A stretch of DNA of 5,726 bases from Spirochaetes bacterium GWF1_49_6 (GTDB lineage Bacteria; Spirochaetota; Brevinematia; Brevinematales; GWF1-51-8): positions 1 through 5,726 of the forward strand of contig MIBD01000096.1 of NCBI GenBank assembly GCA_001829395.1. The letters are read 5' to 3'. The translations under genes and the position numbers were made by a program. The stretch's first letter is position 1, and every line of letters starts with the position of its first letter. Below are positions 1 to 5,726 of the stretch, piece after piece. The notes beneath the pieces were generated by a model. That model did not search any database and had not been told where the DNA came from. It worked only from the letters and a program-made list of their open reading frames with translations.

Positions 1-72
1 GATTGGGATATCAATCCCCGATTTGTTACCGTGAGAATCAGGAAAAATTATGCTTAAAAATTGCTTGATTAA
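1..72 (+). other. Degenerate 5' remnant of the kinase gene
   Basis: No frame stays open through this stretch: stops fall at 55-57 (frame 1), 32-34 (frame 2) and 64-66 (frame 3), and TAA at 70-72 closes the kinase frame from behind. In frame 2, bases 35-79 read ESGKIML...LINWG, which resembles the hinge region that precedes the C-lobe in this kinase family (often NGK-ML...EDxG). It would join the downstream frame if the GGGG run at 76-79 had one more G. This is a weak, eye-made alignment. An ATG at 50 with AGGA at 40-43 opens only a 24-codon frame ending in TAG. The kinase N-lobe itself is not visible; it may lie outside the window or be lost. Confidence 0.35.
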
Positions 73-2370
73 TTGGGGCCAATACAGCTTTCAAAATCAA
101 AATTATCCACTGAAGAATTTTTAGTGTTAGCCTTAAAAATATGCGATAACATTAGAATCATTCATCAATTGGGCATCATTCATAAAGACATCAATCCGAC
201 GAACATTATCTTGGATAAAAAGAAGAATAAGATACAGATCATCGATTTTGGTATAGCAACCGAATTAATGATTGAAAATCTATCAGTGATTGAAGGTACT
301 CTCAGCTACCTCTCACCCGAGCAGACAGGACGAACAAATCGTTCTATCGATAATCGAACGGATCTGTATTCGTTAGGTATCACCTTTTATAAAATGATTA
401 CCGGCAGTCTTCCGTTTCAGACCAATGATGCTATCGAGATGGTGTATTGTCATATTGCAAAAACGCCAAAACCTCCGCATAAGATGAATAAATTGATACC
501 ACTGCCTATTTCAGAAATCATCATGAAGCTTATTTCTAAAATGCCGGAAGACCGTTATCAAAGCATCAACGGGCTAGAGGAGGATCTTAAGGAATGTCTC
601 GCTAGATATAAAAATCACTCTTTAGGAAACGATTTTGTTATCGGTTTGAAGGATGTTTCTTCAGAATTCAGAATATCTCAGGAATTATACGGAAGAGAAA
701 AAGAAATCACTCTATTGATGAACTCTTTTGATCGGATCAATCAGGGATCGATCGAAGTCATGCTGGTCTCCGGTTATTCTGGAATTGGGAAATCTGCGCT
801 TATCGGGGAAATACAAAACCCTATTTCAAAGATGAACGGATATTTTATAACCGGAAAATTCGATCAATTGCAGAGAAATATACCATATTTCTCTGTCATA
901 CAGGCATTCCAGTGCCTCGTTCGCCAGATACTTTCTGAAAGCCAGGAAAGAATAAGTCTATGGAAAGAAAAACTCCTTTCTTCGATAGGCCATAACGGAC
1001 AGGTGTTAATTCAGGTGATCCCCGAGATAGAATTAATCGTCGGGGAACAGTCGCCCGTGCCTGTTTTATTGGCAGCAGAATCCATGAACCGATTTAAGAT
1101 CGTGTTCCAGAATTTTATCCGCGTATTCGCGTCCAAAGACCATCCGTTGGTAATATTTCTGGATGATCTGCAATGGGCGGATCTCCCGACCCTGAAACTG
1201 ATTGAAGCGTTCTTAACCGATATGAAAATGAATTATTTTTATCTCATCGGGGCGTATCGCGATTCTGAGATTAATGAAACCCATCCCCTGCATATTTTGT
1301 TAAAAGAACTGAAAGAGGCAAAGGTTAGGGTTGAACAAATATATCTCGAGGAACTGAAGGGGGAGAATGTCAATCATCTGATCGCGGATACGTTAAAAAT
1401 GAAACCCGAAAAAACAAAAATTCTCGCTGAACTCTGTATTGCAAAAACCAAAGGAAATCCGTTCTATCTCAAAGAATTCCTCCGTTCCCTTCATCAGGAA
1501 AAGATGATTAATTTTAATTTCAAATCAGGGTCATGGGAATGGGATTTGAATTCAATTAAAAACGCTGATACGACTGAAAATGTCGTCGATTTTATCACTA
1601 AAAAAATTATGAAACTGTCCCTTCAAGCCCAGGATATCTTAAAATACGCCTCCTGTATCGGAAACCAGTTTTCCCTGAAAACCCTTGCCGTTATAAACGG
1701 TAAAACTTCTGTAGATACTTCCTTGGAATTATGGGAAGTTTTACAGGAAGGATTTATTCTGCCGATTGAAAATACTTATCGTCTGGCGGGGCATTGGAAC
1801 GATGTGAATACAACGTATAAATTTCTGCATGACAGGATACAACAGGCGGCATATTCATTAATTGAAGAAAAAAATCGACAATCCATTCATTATAAAATAG
1901 GACGTTTGATGCTGAAAAATGTGCCCAATAGGGAGCTGGAAGAAAAGATTTTTGATATCGTGTACCAGCTTAATCAGGGAAAGGATTGTATTACAGATAA
2001 AAATGAAATCGCGGAACTGATCAACCTGAATATCAAAGCAGGAAAAAAAGCGAAAACTTCAGCGGCTTTCCTGCCAGCATACAATCATTTTATGTTTGCT
2101 ATTTCATTACTAAAAGAAGATAGATGGAATAATCATTATGATATCTGTTTAGATTTGTATAATCACGCAAGTGAAACAGCATATCTTAGCGATGATTTTG
2201 AAACTATGAAAATTTTATCCGATATAAATTTACAGGAAATGGAAAACGAATTATGCGTGTATGGAGATACAATTGCGAAGCTCAATCAAGGCACTCATCT
2301 GTTTGCGTCAATTATTGTAAGGCAAGCAGTATTAAATTTATATACGAGAGTGATCTGCCATGGGAATTGA
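73..2370 (+). CDS. N-terminal fragment of trifunctional Ser/Thr kinase / AAA-type ATPase signalling protein (frameshifted)
   Basis: This frame encodes 765 residues of a large cytoplasmic signalling protein. Residues 1-180 are the C-lobe of a Hanks-type protein kinase: catalytic loop HKDINPTN at 37-44, DFG at 58-60, the P+1 segment GTLSYLSPEQTGR at 75-87, and DLYSLGITFY at 97-106. The N-lobe with glycine loop and VAIK lysine is absent, so the piece should not phosphorylate as it stands. Residues about 205-480 form a STAND/AAA ATPase: Walker A GYSGIGKS at 234-241 and Walker B LDDLQWAD at 363-370. Residues about 500-756 are winged-helix and helical-repeat sequence. After L756 the family match moves to the -1 frame, so residues 757-765 are probably out-of-frame tail. 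The TTG start is nominal: it is the first start after TAA at 70-72 and has no nearby ribosome binding site. Related proteins usually continue into GAF plus a histidine kinase or SpoIIE domain, which here lies in the next frame. I read this as a decaying gene. Confidence 0.85.
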   Translation: MGPIQLSKSKLSTEEFLVLALKICDNIRIIHQLGIIHKDINPTNIILDKKKNKIQIIDFGIATELMIENLSVIEGTLSYLSPEQTGRTNRSIDNRTDLYSLGITFYKMITGSLPFQTNDAIEMVYCHIAKTPKPPHKMNKLIPLPISEIIMKLISKMPEDRYQSINGLEEDLKECLARYKNHSLGNDFVIGLKDVSSEFRISQELYGREKEITLLMNSFDRINQGSIEVMLVSGYSGIGKSALIGEIQNPISKMNGYFITGKFDQLQRNIPYFSVIQAFQCLVRQILSESQERISLWKEKLLSSIGHNGQVLIQVIPEIELIVGEQSPVPVLLAAESMNRFKIVFQNFIRVFASKDHPLVIFLDDLQWADLPTLKLIEAFLTDMKMNYFYLIGAYRDSEINETHPLHILLKELKEAKVRVEQIYLEELKGENVNHLIADTLKMKPEKTKILAELCIAKTKGNPFYLKEFLRSLHQEKMINFNFKSGSWEWDLNSIKNADTTENVVDFITKKIMKLSLQAQDILKYASCIGNQFSLKTLAVINGKTSVDTSLELWEVLQEGFILPIENTYRLAGHWNDVNTTYKFLHDRIQQAAYSLIEEKNRQSIHYKIGRLMLKNVPNRELEEKIFDIVYQLNQGKDCITDKNEIAELINLNIKAGKKAKTSAAFLPAYNHFMFAISLLKEDRWNNHYDICLDLYNHASETAYLSDDFETMKILSDINLQEMENELCVYGDTIAKLNQGTHLFASIIVRQAVLNLYTRVICHGN

Positions 2371-4415
2371 CCGGAAAGACTTTTAATCGGGAAGTGAATT
2401 TAGCGCAGTTTCTTGAATCTGATAATAAGACTGCTCTTGCTTTATACTATCTTCATGAAATAGAACTAAAAAAACTGTATAATAAATTCAAGGCCGGATA
2501 TCAATTAGTGCTCGAAGGTGAAAAATATATTTCAGCTATTCAGGGAATGTTTGATTCGGTTATTTTCTACTATTACAAAGGGTTGTGTTTGGCGGGAGTA
2601 TATTATGAAGAAACTCGGAATAATAGGGGAAGTATACTACGTGAACTGAAAACGACACTCAAGAAAATAAAAAGTTACTCTGAGAAGTCCCCGGAAAACC
2701 ATCTTCATCAATATTATCATTTGAAAGCCGAGTTAGAGGGTATTTATGGCAGAGTTAAGAATGCAATTGTATATTTTGATAAGGCAATAAAAGATGCTAA
2801 AGAAAATAGTTTTCTTCATCAGGAGGCTTATGCAAACGAATCAGCGGCAAGATTTTATAATAGAATAGGAAGTGATAAAATCGCTATTCTTTATCTCAGG
2901 AACGCTCGTTATTGCTATATTAAATGGGGGGCCTCGGTCAAAGTTAAACATCTCGAAGATACGTTTCCGTTTTTAAAAGAATATTCTCAGGACTTGGGCT
3001 ATACAACTAAGGAAGAGACCACCACAGTTACATCTACTCATATCTCTGGATCTCTTGATATTATTTCAATACTAAAAGCTTCTCAGGCGATATCCGGGAT
3101 TATGAATTTCAGCGAATTGCTGTCAACCTTGATGCATATTGTAATGGAAAACGCAGGGGCATCCAGAGGTGTGCTGATTTTAAAGCGTAATGAGAACTTT
3201 TATATCGAGGCGGAAAAGACCCAGAAAGACAAGTCATCCCGGATTCTACATTCTATCCCTGTTGATTCATCCGATAAGAAATCGTTGTCTCTTTTACCCG
3301 TCTCTTTGATCTATTATATCGCCAGAACAAAAGAACCGTTAATCATGGACGAGATTTATGAGCAGGCAAATTTCTCGGGAGACACCTATTTTATAAATCA
3401 TAATCCTAAGTCCATCATGTGTTTGCCGTTACTGAACCAAGGGAGGGTAATAGGCGTTTTGTATTTCGAGAACGTTCTTACCATGGGGGCGTTTACAAAA
3501 AGCAGACTGCAGGTACTAGACCTCTTCTCATCGCAGATAGCGATATCTATTGAAAATGCACGCGCTTTTCAGGAAATCGACGAGTTGAATAAAAATCTTG
3601 AAAAAAAGGTGGAGGAAAGAACAAATGAATTACATGCAGCGTTTAATAAATTAAACGAGACATATCTTTCGTTGATCGAAAAAGAAAGAATTATGGAGCT
3701 TGATCTAAGGACTGCAAAAAATATTCAGCAGAATACATTACCGAAGAAATTAAAAATCGGCGGACTCTCCTTTGAAGCGAGATACTTACCGCTTTTTGAA
3801 GCTGGAGGAGATGTCTACGATATAGCCGAAGTTGAACCGGGATATATCCGGGTCTTTCTTGCGGATGCAACCGGGCACGGGGTACAGGCCGCACTGATCA
3901 CAATGATAATAAAAAGCGAATATGAAAATTTGAAGTCTATTGTAAAATATCCTCATGAACTTCTGAATATGCTCAATGAAAGGTTTGTTATGGTATATAA
4001 AGCCCTCAACTTTTTTTTCACCTGCGTGATTGTAGATATCGATCTAACCCAAGGGAAACTTTATTACTCATCGAGCGCCCATCCCGAGCAGTATATCATA
4101 AAAAAAGATGGGATTGTCCCTCTTGTCACTTCGGCAAAACCGGTGGGCGTACTGTTAGAAGCTGATTATCAGATGAAAGAATTGGAATACAAGTTAGGCG
4201 ATAAAATTATTTTATTCACCGATGGTTTATTTGAGGAATTTGACAAAGACGGAAATGAATTTGGGGAAGAACGGATAAAAGATAACTTTAATAAAATGCG
4301 CTTGACTCCTTTACAAATTTTGGGGCGCGGCTTACTATATTATCAAGTTGATTCATTGATAAAGGAAAGTATATGCAAAAAGTTGTCATTATTACGGGAT
4401 CGTCATCCGGTATAG
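2253..4415 (+). CDS. C-terminal fragment: helical repeats, GAF domain and truncated SpoIIE-type PP2C phosphatase
   Basis: This frame continues the protein of the preceding gene. Residues 1-30 overlap it out of frame and are probably not real; family-like sequence starts at YESDLPWELTG (31-41). Residues 31-245 are the last helical repeats of the STAND region, ending in the typical RNARYCYIKWGASVKVKHLE. Residues about 268-435 are a GAF domain, and 436-485 a charged coiled coil (ELNKNLEKKVEERTNEL) that would relay signals. Residues about 486-705 are a SpoIIE/PP2C Ser/Thr phosphatase domain: GGDVYD at 518-523, DATGHGV at 538-544, SAHPEQY at 608-614 and FTDGLFEEF at 655-663. Such enzymes use two metal ions and often dephosphorylate anti-sigma antagonists. 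The final DD-I/V-T strand expected about 20 residues after LLYYQVDSLIKES is missing. The last 14 codons overlap the following dehydrogenase in another frame. That aspartate pair helps bind metal, so activity is doubtful. The ATG at 2253 is the nominal start; independent translation is unproven. Confidence 0.8.
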   Translation: MRVWRYNCEAQSRHSSVCVNYCKASSIKFIYESDLPWELTGKTFNREVNLAQFLESDNKTALALYYLHEIELKKLYNKFKAGYQLVLEGEKYISAIQGMFDSVIFYYYKGLCLAGVYYEETRNNRGSILRELKTTLKKIKSYSEKSPENHLHQYYHLKAELEGIYGRVKNAIVYFDKAIKDAKENSFLHQEAYANESAARFYNRIGSDKIAILYLRNARYCYIKWGASVKVKHLEDTFPFLKEYSQDLGYTTKEETTTVTSTHISGSLDIISILKASQAISGIMNFSELLSTLMHIVMENAGASRGVLILKRNENFYIEAEKTQKDKSSRILHSIPVDSSDKKSLSLLPVSLIYYIARTKEPLIMDEIYEQANFSGDTYFINHNPKSIMCLPLLNQGRVIGVLYFENVLTMGAFTKSRLQVLDLFSSQIAISIENARAFQEIDELNKNLEKKVEERTNELHAAFNKLNETYLSLIEKERIMELDLRTAKNIQQNTLPKKLKIGGLSFEARYLPLFEAGGDVYDIAEVEPGYIRVFLADATGHGVQAALITMIIKSEYENLKSIVKYPHELLNMLNERFVMVYKALNFFFTCVIVDIDLTQGKLYYSSSAHPEQYIIKKDGIVPLVTSAKPVGVLLEADYQMKELEYKLGDKIILFTDGLFEEFDKDGNEFGEERIKDNFNKMRLTPLQILGRGLLYYQVDSLIKESICKKLSLLRDRHPV
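2334..2340 (+). other. Slippery heptamer A AAT TTA at the frame change
   Basis: The bases AAATTTA are phased as A AAT TTA in the upstream kinase frame, the X XXY YYZ form used in -1 programmed frameshifting. The downstream frame is the -1 frame. A slip here would give VLNL-IYESDLPWELTG, which matches the spacing of the family sequence (VLNLLGESEDP...LTG) and yields one chain of 1447 residues. I see no convincing stem-loop or pseudoknot 5-9 bases downstream and no upstream Shine-Dalgarno stimulator. A one-base deletion explains the same arrangement. Confidence 0.3.
4361..4366 (+). promoter_or_regulatory. Ribosome binding site of the SDR gene
   Basis: AAAGGA lies six bases before the ATG at 4373, a good Shine-Dalgarno distance. 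It supports this start even though it lies inside the end of the phosphatase reading frame. No separate promoter is evident just upstream, so transcription may come from the phosphatase side. Confidence 0.7.
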
Positions 4416-5188
4416 GAATGGAAACTGCGTTATACTTTGCGAAAAATGATTGGATGGTTCTCGCAACAATGCGTAATCCGGAGAACTGTAGTGCAAAGTT
4501 ATGGGGAAATCCTAATATAGAAATTATTCCCCTTGATGTAACAGATAAGGTATCCATTCGGAAGGCAGTGGATTATGCAATAAATAAATTTAGGGAAATA
4601 AACGCCTTGATAAATAATGCGGGATACGGTCTTATTGGTCCTTTCGAATCACTACCGGTAAAAAATATCAGGATGCAGTATGATACTAATGTTTTTGGTT
4701 TAATGGAATTAACAAGGTACGTTTTACCTTTCATGCGAGTGCAGAAAGATGGTACGATAGTCAATATTTCATCAATCGGCGGTAAAATGGGAATGCCTTT
4801 ATATTCCGCATATAACAGTACGAAATGGGCGTTGGAAGGATATTCCGAAGCTCTTTATTATGAACTAATACCTTTTAATATTCGTATAAAGATTATTGAA
4901 CCGGGTCTGATCTATACAAATTTTTATAAAGCCATCGATATGAGTGAAATCAGTGATTGGGGTGAATATCGAAGAACTCTGGGAAATTCCGCAAGCGCAT
5001 ACGGATCGTTCCCAGGCTCACACCCTGAGGTAGTTGCGAAAACAATCTTTAAAGCTGTATCCGGCAGGAGTAAACGGTTACGTTATCCGGTTGGGGGGAT
5101 GGCTAAACCAATTATGTTTCTTAAACGGCATCTTCCTGAAAATTTTTGGACTTGGCTTTTTAAGAATTTTCTAAAACTAAACATATAA
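4373..5188 (+). CDS. Short-chain dehydrogenase/reductase (SDR family oxidoreductase)
   Basis: This 271-residue protein is a complete classical SDR, a cytoplasmic NAD(P)(H)-dependent oxidoreductase on alcohol or carbonyl groups; the substrate cannot be read from the sequence. The Rossmann cofactor motif TGSSSGIG is at residues 8-15. Asp55 in PLDVTD marks the adenine-binding region, NNAG is at 81-84, the catalytic serine is in NISS at 131-134, the catalytic YNSTK at 147-151, and EPG at 176-178 follows. ATMRNPE at 31-37 places an arginine after beta-strand 2, which in this family often goes with NADP(H) preference. The C-terminus (RLRYPVGGMAKPIMFLKRHLP) is typical of the retinol-dehydrogenase-like SDR group. 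Length is normal and nothing is broken. The ATG at 4373 has a ribosome binding site and starts right at the TGSSSGIG-bearing strand, as expected. It overlaps the phosphatase frame by 43 nt, probably because a deletion brought the two together. Its role beside a signalling gene is unknown. Confidence 0.93.
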   Translation: MQKVVIITGSSSGIGMETALYFAKNDWMVLATMRNPENCSAKLWGNPNIEIIPLDVTDKVSIRKAVDYAINKFREINALINNAGYGLIGPFESLPVKNIRMQYDTNVFGLMELTRYVLPFMRVQKDGTIVNISSIGGKMGMPLYSAYNSTKWALEGYSEALYYELIPFNIRIKIIEPGLIYTNFYKAIDMSEISDWGEYRRTLGNSASAYGSFPGSHPEVVAKTIFKAVSGRSKRLRYPVGGMAKPIMFLKRHLPENFWTWLFKNFLKLNI

Positions 5189-5280
5189 AGTTAATTGTGA
5201 GTTAATGTTGTAATTGGGGTAGATCTCTTATCAGGACTAACAAAACATATCAAAAATCAGATTCATACCGTGGTTAGTGA

Positions 5281-5472
5281 ATGACCATGGCGCATCCGGC
5301 GCAGTATCTCATCCGCTCGAATGATGAAAGTATCATCCTATTGAAAACCCACGGTACTATCATCGGGCTTCTGGAAAATGTCGAATATACTTGCCGTGAA
5401 GAGAGCATATCCACGGGAGATATCCTATTGTTTTTCACCGACGGAATATACGAGGTATTTTGTTCCCCCTGA
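5281..5472 (+). pseudogene. Internal fragment of a second SpoIIE-type PP2C phosphatase
   Basis: About 58 codons (roughly 5287-5461) read AHPAQYLIRSND, then IIGLL, then GDILLFFTDGIYEVF, which is the centre of a SpoIIE/PP2C phosphatase domain. It lines up with residues about 609-663 of the upstream phosphatase (AHPEQY..., FTDGLFEEF) but differs at most other positions, so it comes from a different paralogue rather than a recent duplication. The GGD and DxxGHG metal-binding parts in front and the DD motif behind are missing. Upstream, TAG and TGA at 5275-5280 close the frame immediately; downstream, homology stops at EVF and a TGA follows four codons later, where the insertion sequence seems to begin. 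The ATG at 5281 is incidental. The 92 bases between the SDR stop and this fragment show no recognisable gene or terminator. It is not expected to be functional. Confidence 0.75.
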
Positions 5473-5509
5473 AAAAGCAAATAAATCGTTACAGATATTA
5501 GAGATAAAA

Positions 5510-5526
5510 TGTAAAACAGTGTAAAA
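5510..5526 (+). repeat. Direct repeat TGTAAAA, 10-bp period
   Basis: TGTAAAA occurs at 5510-5516 and 5520-5526, so the two copies would face the same side of the DNA helix. It lies in the leader of the insertion sequence and could be a transposase contact site or part of the terminal repeat. In such A-rich DNA chance is also possible. Confidence 0.35.
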
Positions 5527-5527
5527 T

Positions 5528-5569
5528 AACTCCCAGAAAGGCGAAAGAAATGTCAAAAAGCTGGGAGTT
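5528..5569 (+). promoter_or_regulatory. Inverted repeat sequestering the transposase Shine-Dalgarno
   Basis: AACTCCCAG at 5528-5536 and CTGGGAGTT at 5561-5569 are perfect 9-bp complements with a 24-base loop. The 3' arm contains GGGAG (5563-5567), seven bases before the transposase ATG at 5575. A transcript entering from outside would fold and hide this ribosome binding site, whereas one starting within the loop would not. Insertion sequences such as IS10 and IS50 are known to protect themselves this way. A terminator is less likely: the loop is long and the T run after the stem is short. Confidence 0.5.
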
Positions 5570-5612
5570 TTCAGATGATTCCAAAGAAAGAAGACCGGAC
5601 ATCGCTGTATAA
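5550..5612 (+). CDS. Possible small leader ORF or alternative transposase N-terminus
   Basis: An ATG at 5550 opens 20 codons (MSKSWEFSDDSKERRPDIAV) ending in TAA at 5610-5612. AAGGCG at 5538-5543 could serve as its ribosome binding site. It overlaps the transposase start in another frame. The peptide runs through the 3' arm of the hairpin, so its translation could open the transposase site. It could equally be the original N-terminus of the transposase: one base less near 5607 would join PDIA to LYKTALKKLL. I cannot choose between these, and it may be only a chance frame. Confidence 0.25.
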   Translation: MSKSWEFSDDSKERRPDIAV

Positions 5613-5726
5613 AACAGCGCTGAAGAAACTGCTTAACGATAGGCACCCGCTTTACCGGATGGCGGAAGCCATCGATTGGGGTTCGTTCGACGAGGCTTTC
5701 ACTCCGTTGTTTTGCCCGGACAATGG
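5575..5726 (+). CDS. IS5-family-like transposase, N-terminal part (runs off the window)
   Basis: The first 50 residues are present, starting MIPKKEDRTSLYKTALKKLL and continuing HPLYRMAEAIDWGSFDEAFTPLFCPDNG. The pattern HPLxRxAExIDWxxFxEAFxPLFxxDxG is the start of the DUF772-type N-terminal domain of IS5/IS1182-like DDE transposases, which recognises the element's ends before cut-and-paste transposition. The catalytic DDE core lies beyond the window, so intactness is unknown. The ATG at 5575 has GGGAG at 5563-5567 as ribosome binding site. Codon use is richer in G and C (GCG, CTG, CCG) than the AT-rich genes to the left, which fits foreign origin. The exact IS family could be refined only with the full sequence. 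Confidence 0.8.
   Translation, partial: MIPKKEDRTSLYKTALKKLLNDRHPLYRMAEAIDWGSFDEAFTPLFCPDN

Larger units (their letters stand above)
73..4415 (+). pseudogene. Composite locus: probable decayed kinase-ATPase-GAF-SpoIIE gene
   Basis: The two overlapping frames make one multidomain protein in the order kinase C-lobe, STAND ATPase, helical repeats, GAF, coiled coil and SpoIIE phosphatase, about 1447 residues if joined at 2340. Full family members carry a kinase N-lobe and, as I remember them, some 200 more residues of helical repeat between the segments that here are only about 20 residues apart (around 2235-2320). Four defects coincide: a missing N-lobe, a short repeat region, a frame break and a missing phosphatase C-terminus. 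Each could have another explanation, but together they favour a pseudogene. Codon pattern and domain order are otherwise well kept, so the decay looks recent. Confidence 0.6.
5462..5726 (+). mobile_element. Left part of an IS5-like insertion sequence (boundary approximate)
   Basis: The element is recognised by its transposase start at 5575 and by the abrupt end of phosphatase homology near 5461. The true left inverted repeat and target duplication cannot be fixed, because the right end lies beyond the window. The leader (5462-5574) is A-rich and holds a 7-bp direct repeat and a 9-bp inverted repeat. The stop ending the phosphatase fragment at 5470-5472 probably belongs to the element, which suggests it inserted into, or was deleted up to, that gene. 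Confidence 0.55.

Noticed and set aside
3691..3894. Reverse-strand open frame of 67 codons
   Set aside because: It lies wholly opposite the conserved SpoIIE domain coding sequence and its arginine/proline-rich translation resembles no known protein; it is a shadow.
4288..4764. Two reverse-strand open frames opposite the SDR
   Set aside because: They are antisense to clear SDR motifs and have no recognisable domains or ribosome binding sites.
5190..5206. Repeat GTTAAT spaced by 11 bases after the SDR stop
   Set aside because: Six-base repeats in AT-rich intergenic DNA are expected by chance, and no palindrome or motif accompanies it.
5198..5284. Short frame reading IGVDLLSGLTKHIKNQIHTVVSE before the phosphatase fragment
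   Set aside because: It has no start codon, matches no family I know, and does not connect in frame with the phosphatase fragment.
5484..5527. Promoter for the transposase in the leader
   Set aside because: Candidate boxes (TTACAG with TAAAAC, TTAGAG with TAAAAT) match the consensus poorly, and A-rich DNA gives such hits by chance.
5528..5575. Intrinsic terminator at the inverted repeat
   Set aside because: The 24-base loop is too long and only four T residues follow; sequestration of the ribosome binding site fits better.
5274..5646. Two reverse-strand open frames over the phosphatase fragment and IS leader
   Set aside because: They run opposite better supported + strand homology and cross the likely element boundary.
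1..5726. tRNA, rRNA, CRISPR array or riboswitch
   Set aside because: I saw no regularly spaced repeats, cloverleaf-like arms or known RNA motifs; nearly all the DNA is explained by protein coding remains.

Overview
The window reads as a low-GC bacterial locus. It is dominated by the broken remains of one large signalling gene, followed by an intact-looking short-chain dehydrogenase, a scrap of a second phosphatase gene, and the left part of an insertion sequence. The protein style, a Ser/Thr kinase-NTPase chain ending in GAF and SpoIIE-type PP2C domains with an ADATGHGVQAAL motif, resembles what I know from Leptospira-like spirochaetes. That assignment is an inference from remembered family features, not a search result.

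Layout, all on the + strand. Bases 1-72 hold no open frame but seem to carry traces of the 5' part of the kinase gene. Bases 73-2370 encode the C-lobe of a Hanks-type kinase, an AAA/STAND-type ATPase and the first part of a helical-repeat region. Bases 2253-4415, in the -1 frame, encode the rest of the helical repeats, a GAF domain, a coiled coil and a SpoIIE phosphatase domain. Protein homology crosses from one frame to the other at about 2334-2345, so these are two pieces of a single ancestral gene. The crossing point is a perfect X XXY YYZ heptamer (A AAT TTA), so a -1 ribosomal frameshift is formally possible. I nevertheless favour a frameshift mutation, because the gene also lacks the kinase N-lobe, appears to lack a large part of the repeat region, and loses the end of its phosphatase domain at the start of the next gene.

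Bases 4373-5188 are a complete SDR-family oxidoreductase with its own ribosome binding site. It overlaps the end of the phosphatase by 43 nt. After a short intergenic stretch, bases 5281-5472 hold about 58 residues from the middle of a second, different SpoIIE phosphatase, cut at both ends. From about 5462 an IS5-like insertion sequence begins. Its transposase starts at 5575 and runs off the window. A 9-bp inverted repeat just upstream places the transposase Shine-Dalgarno in its 3' arm, which suggests a guard against read-through expression.

Taken together, the region looks like a site of gene decay where signalling genes have been truncated, deleted and joined, with a mobile element close by. 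The two phosphatase remnants and the kinase probably once acted in phospho-signalling, for example on anti-sigma-antagonist type targets, but nothing in the window shows the target. The only gene I would call functional with confidence is the SDR.
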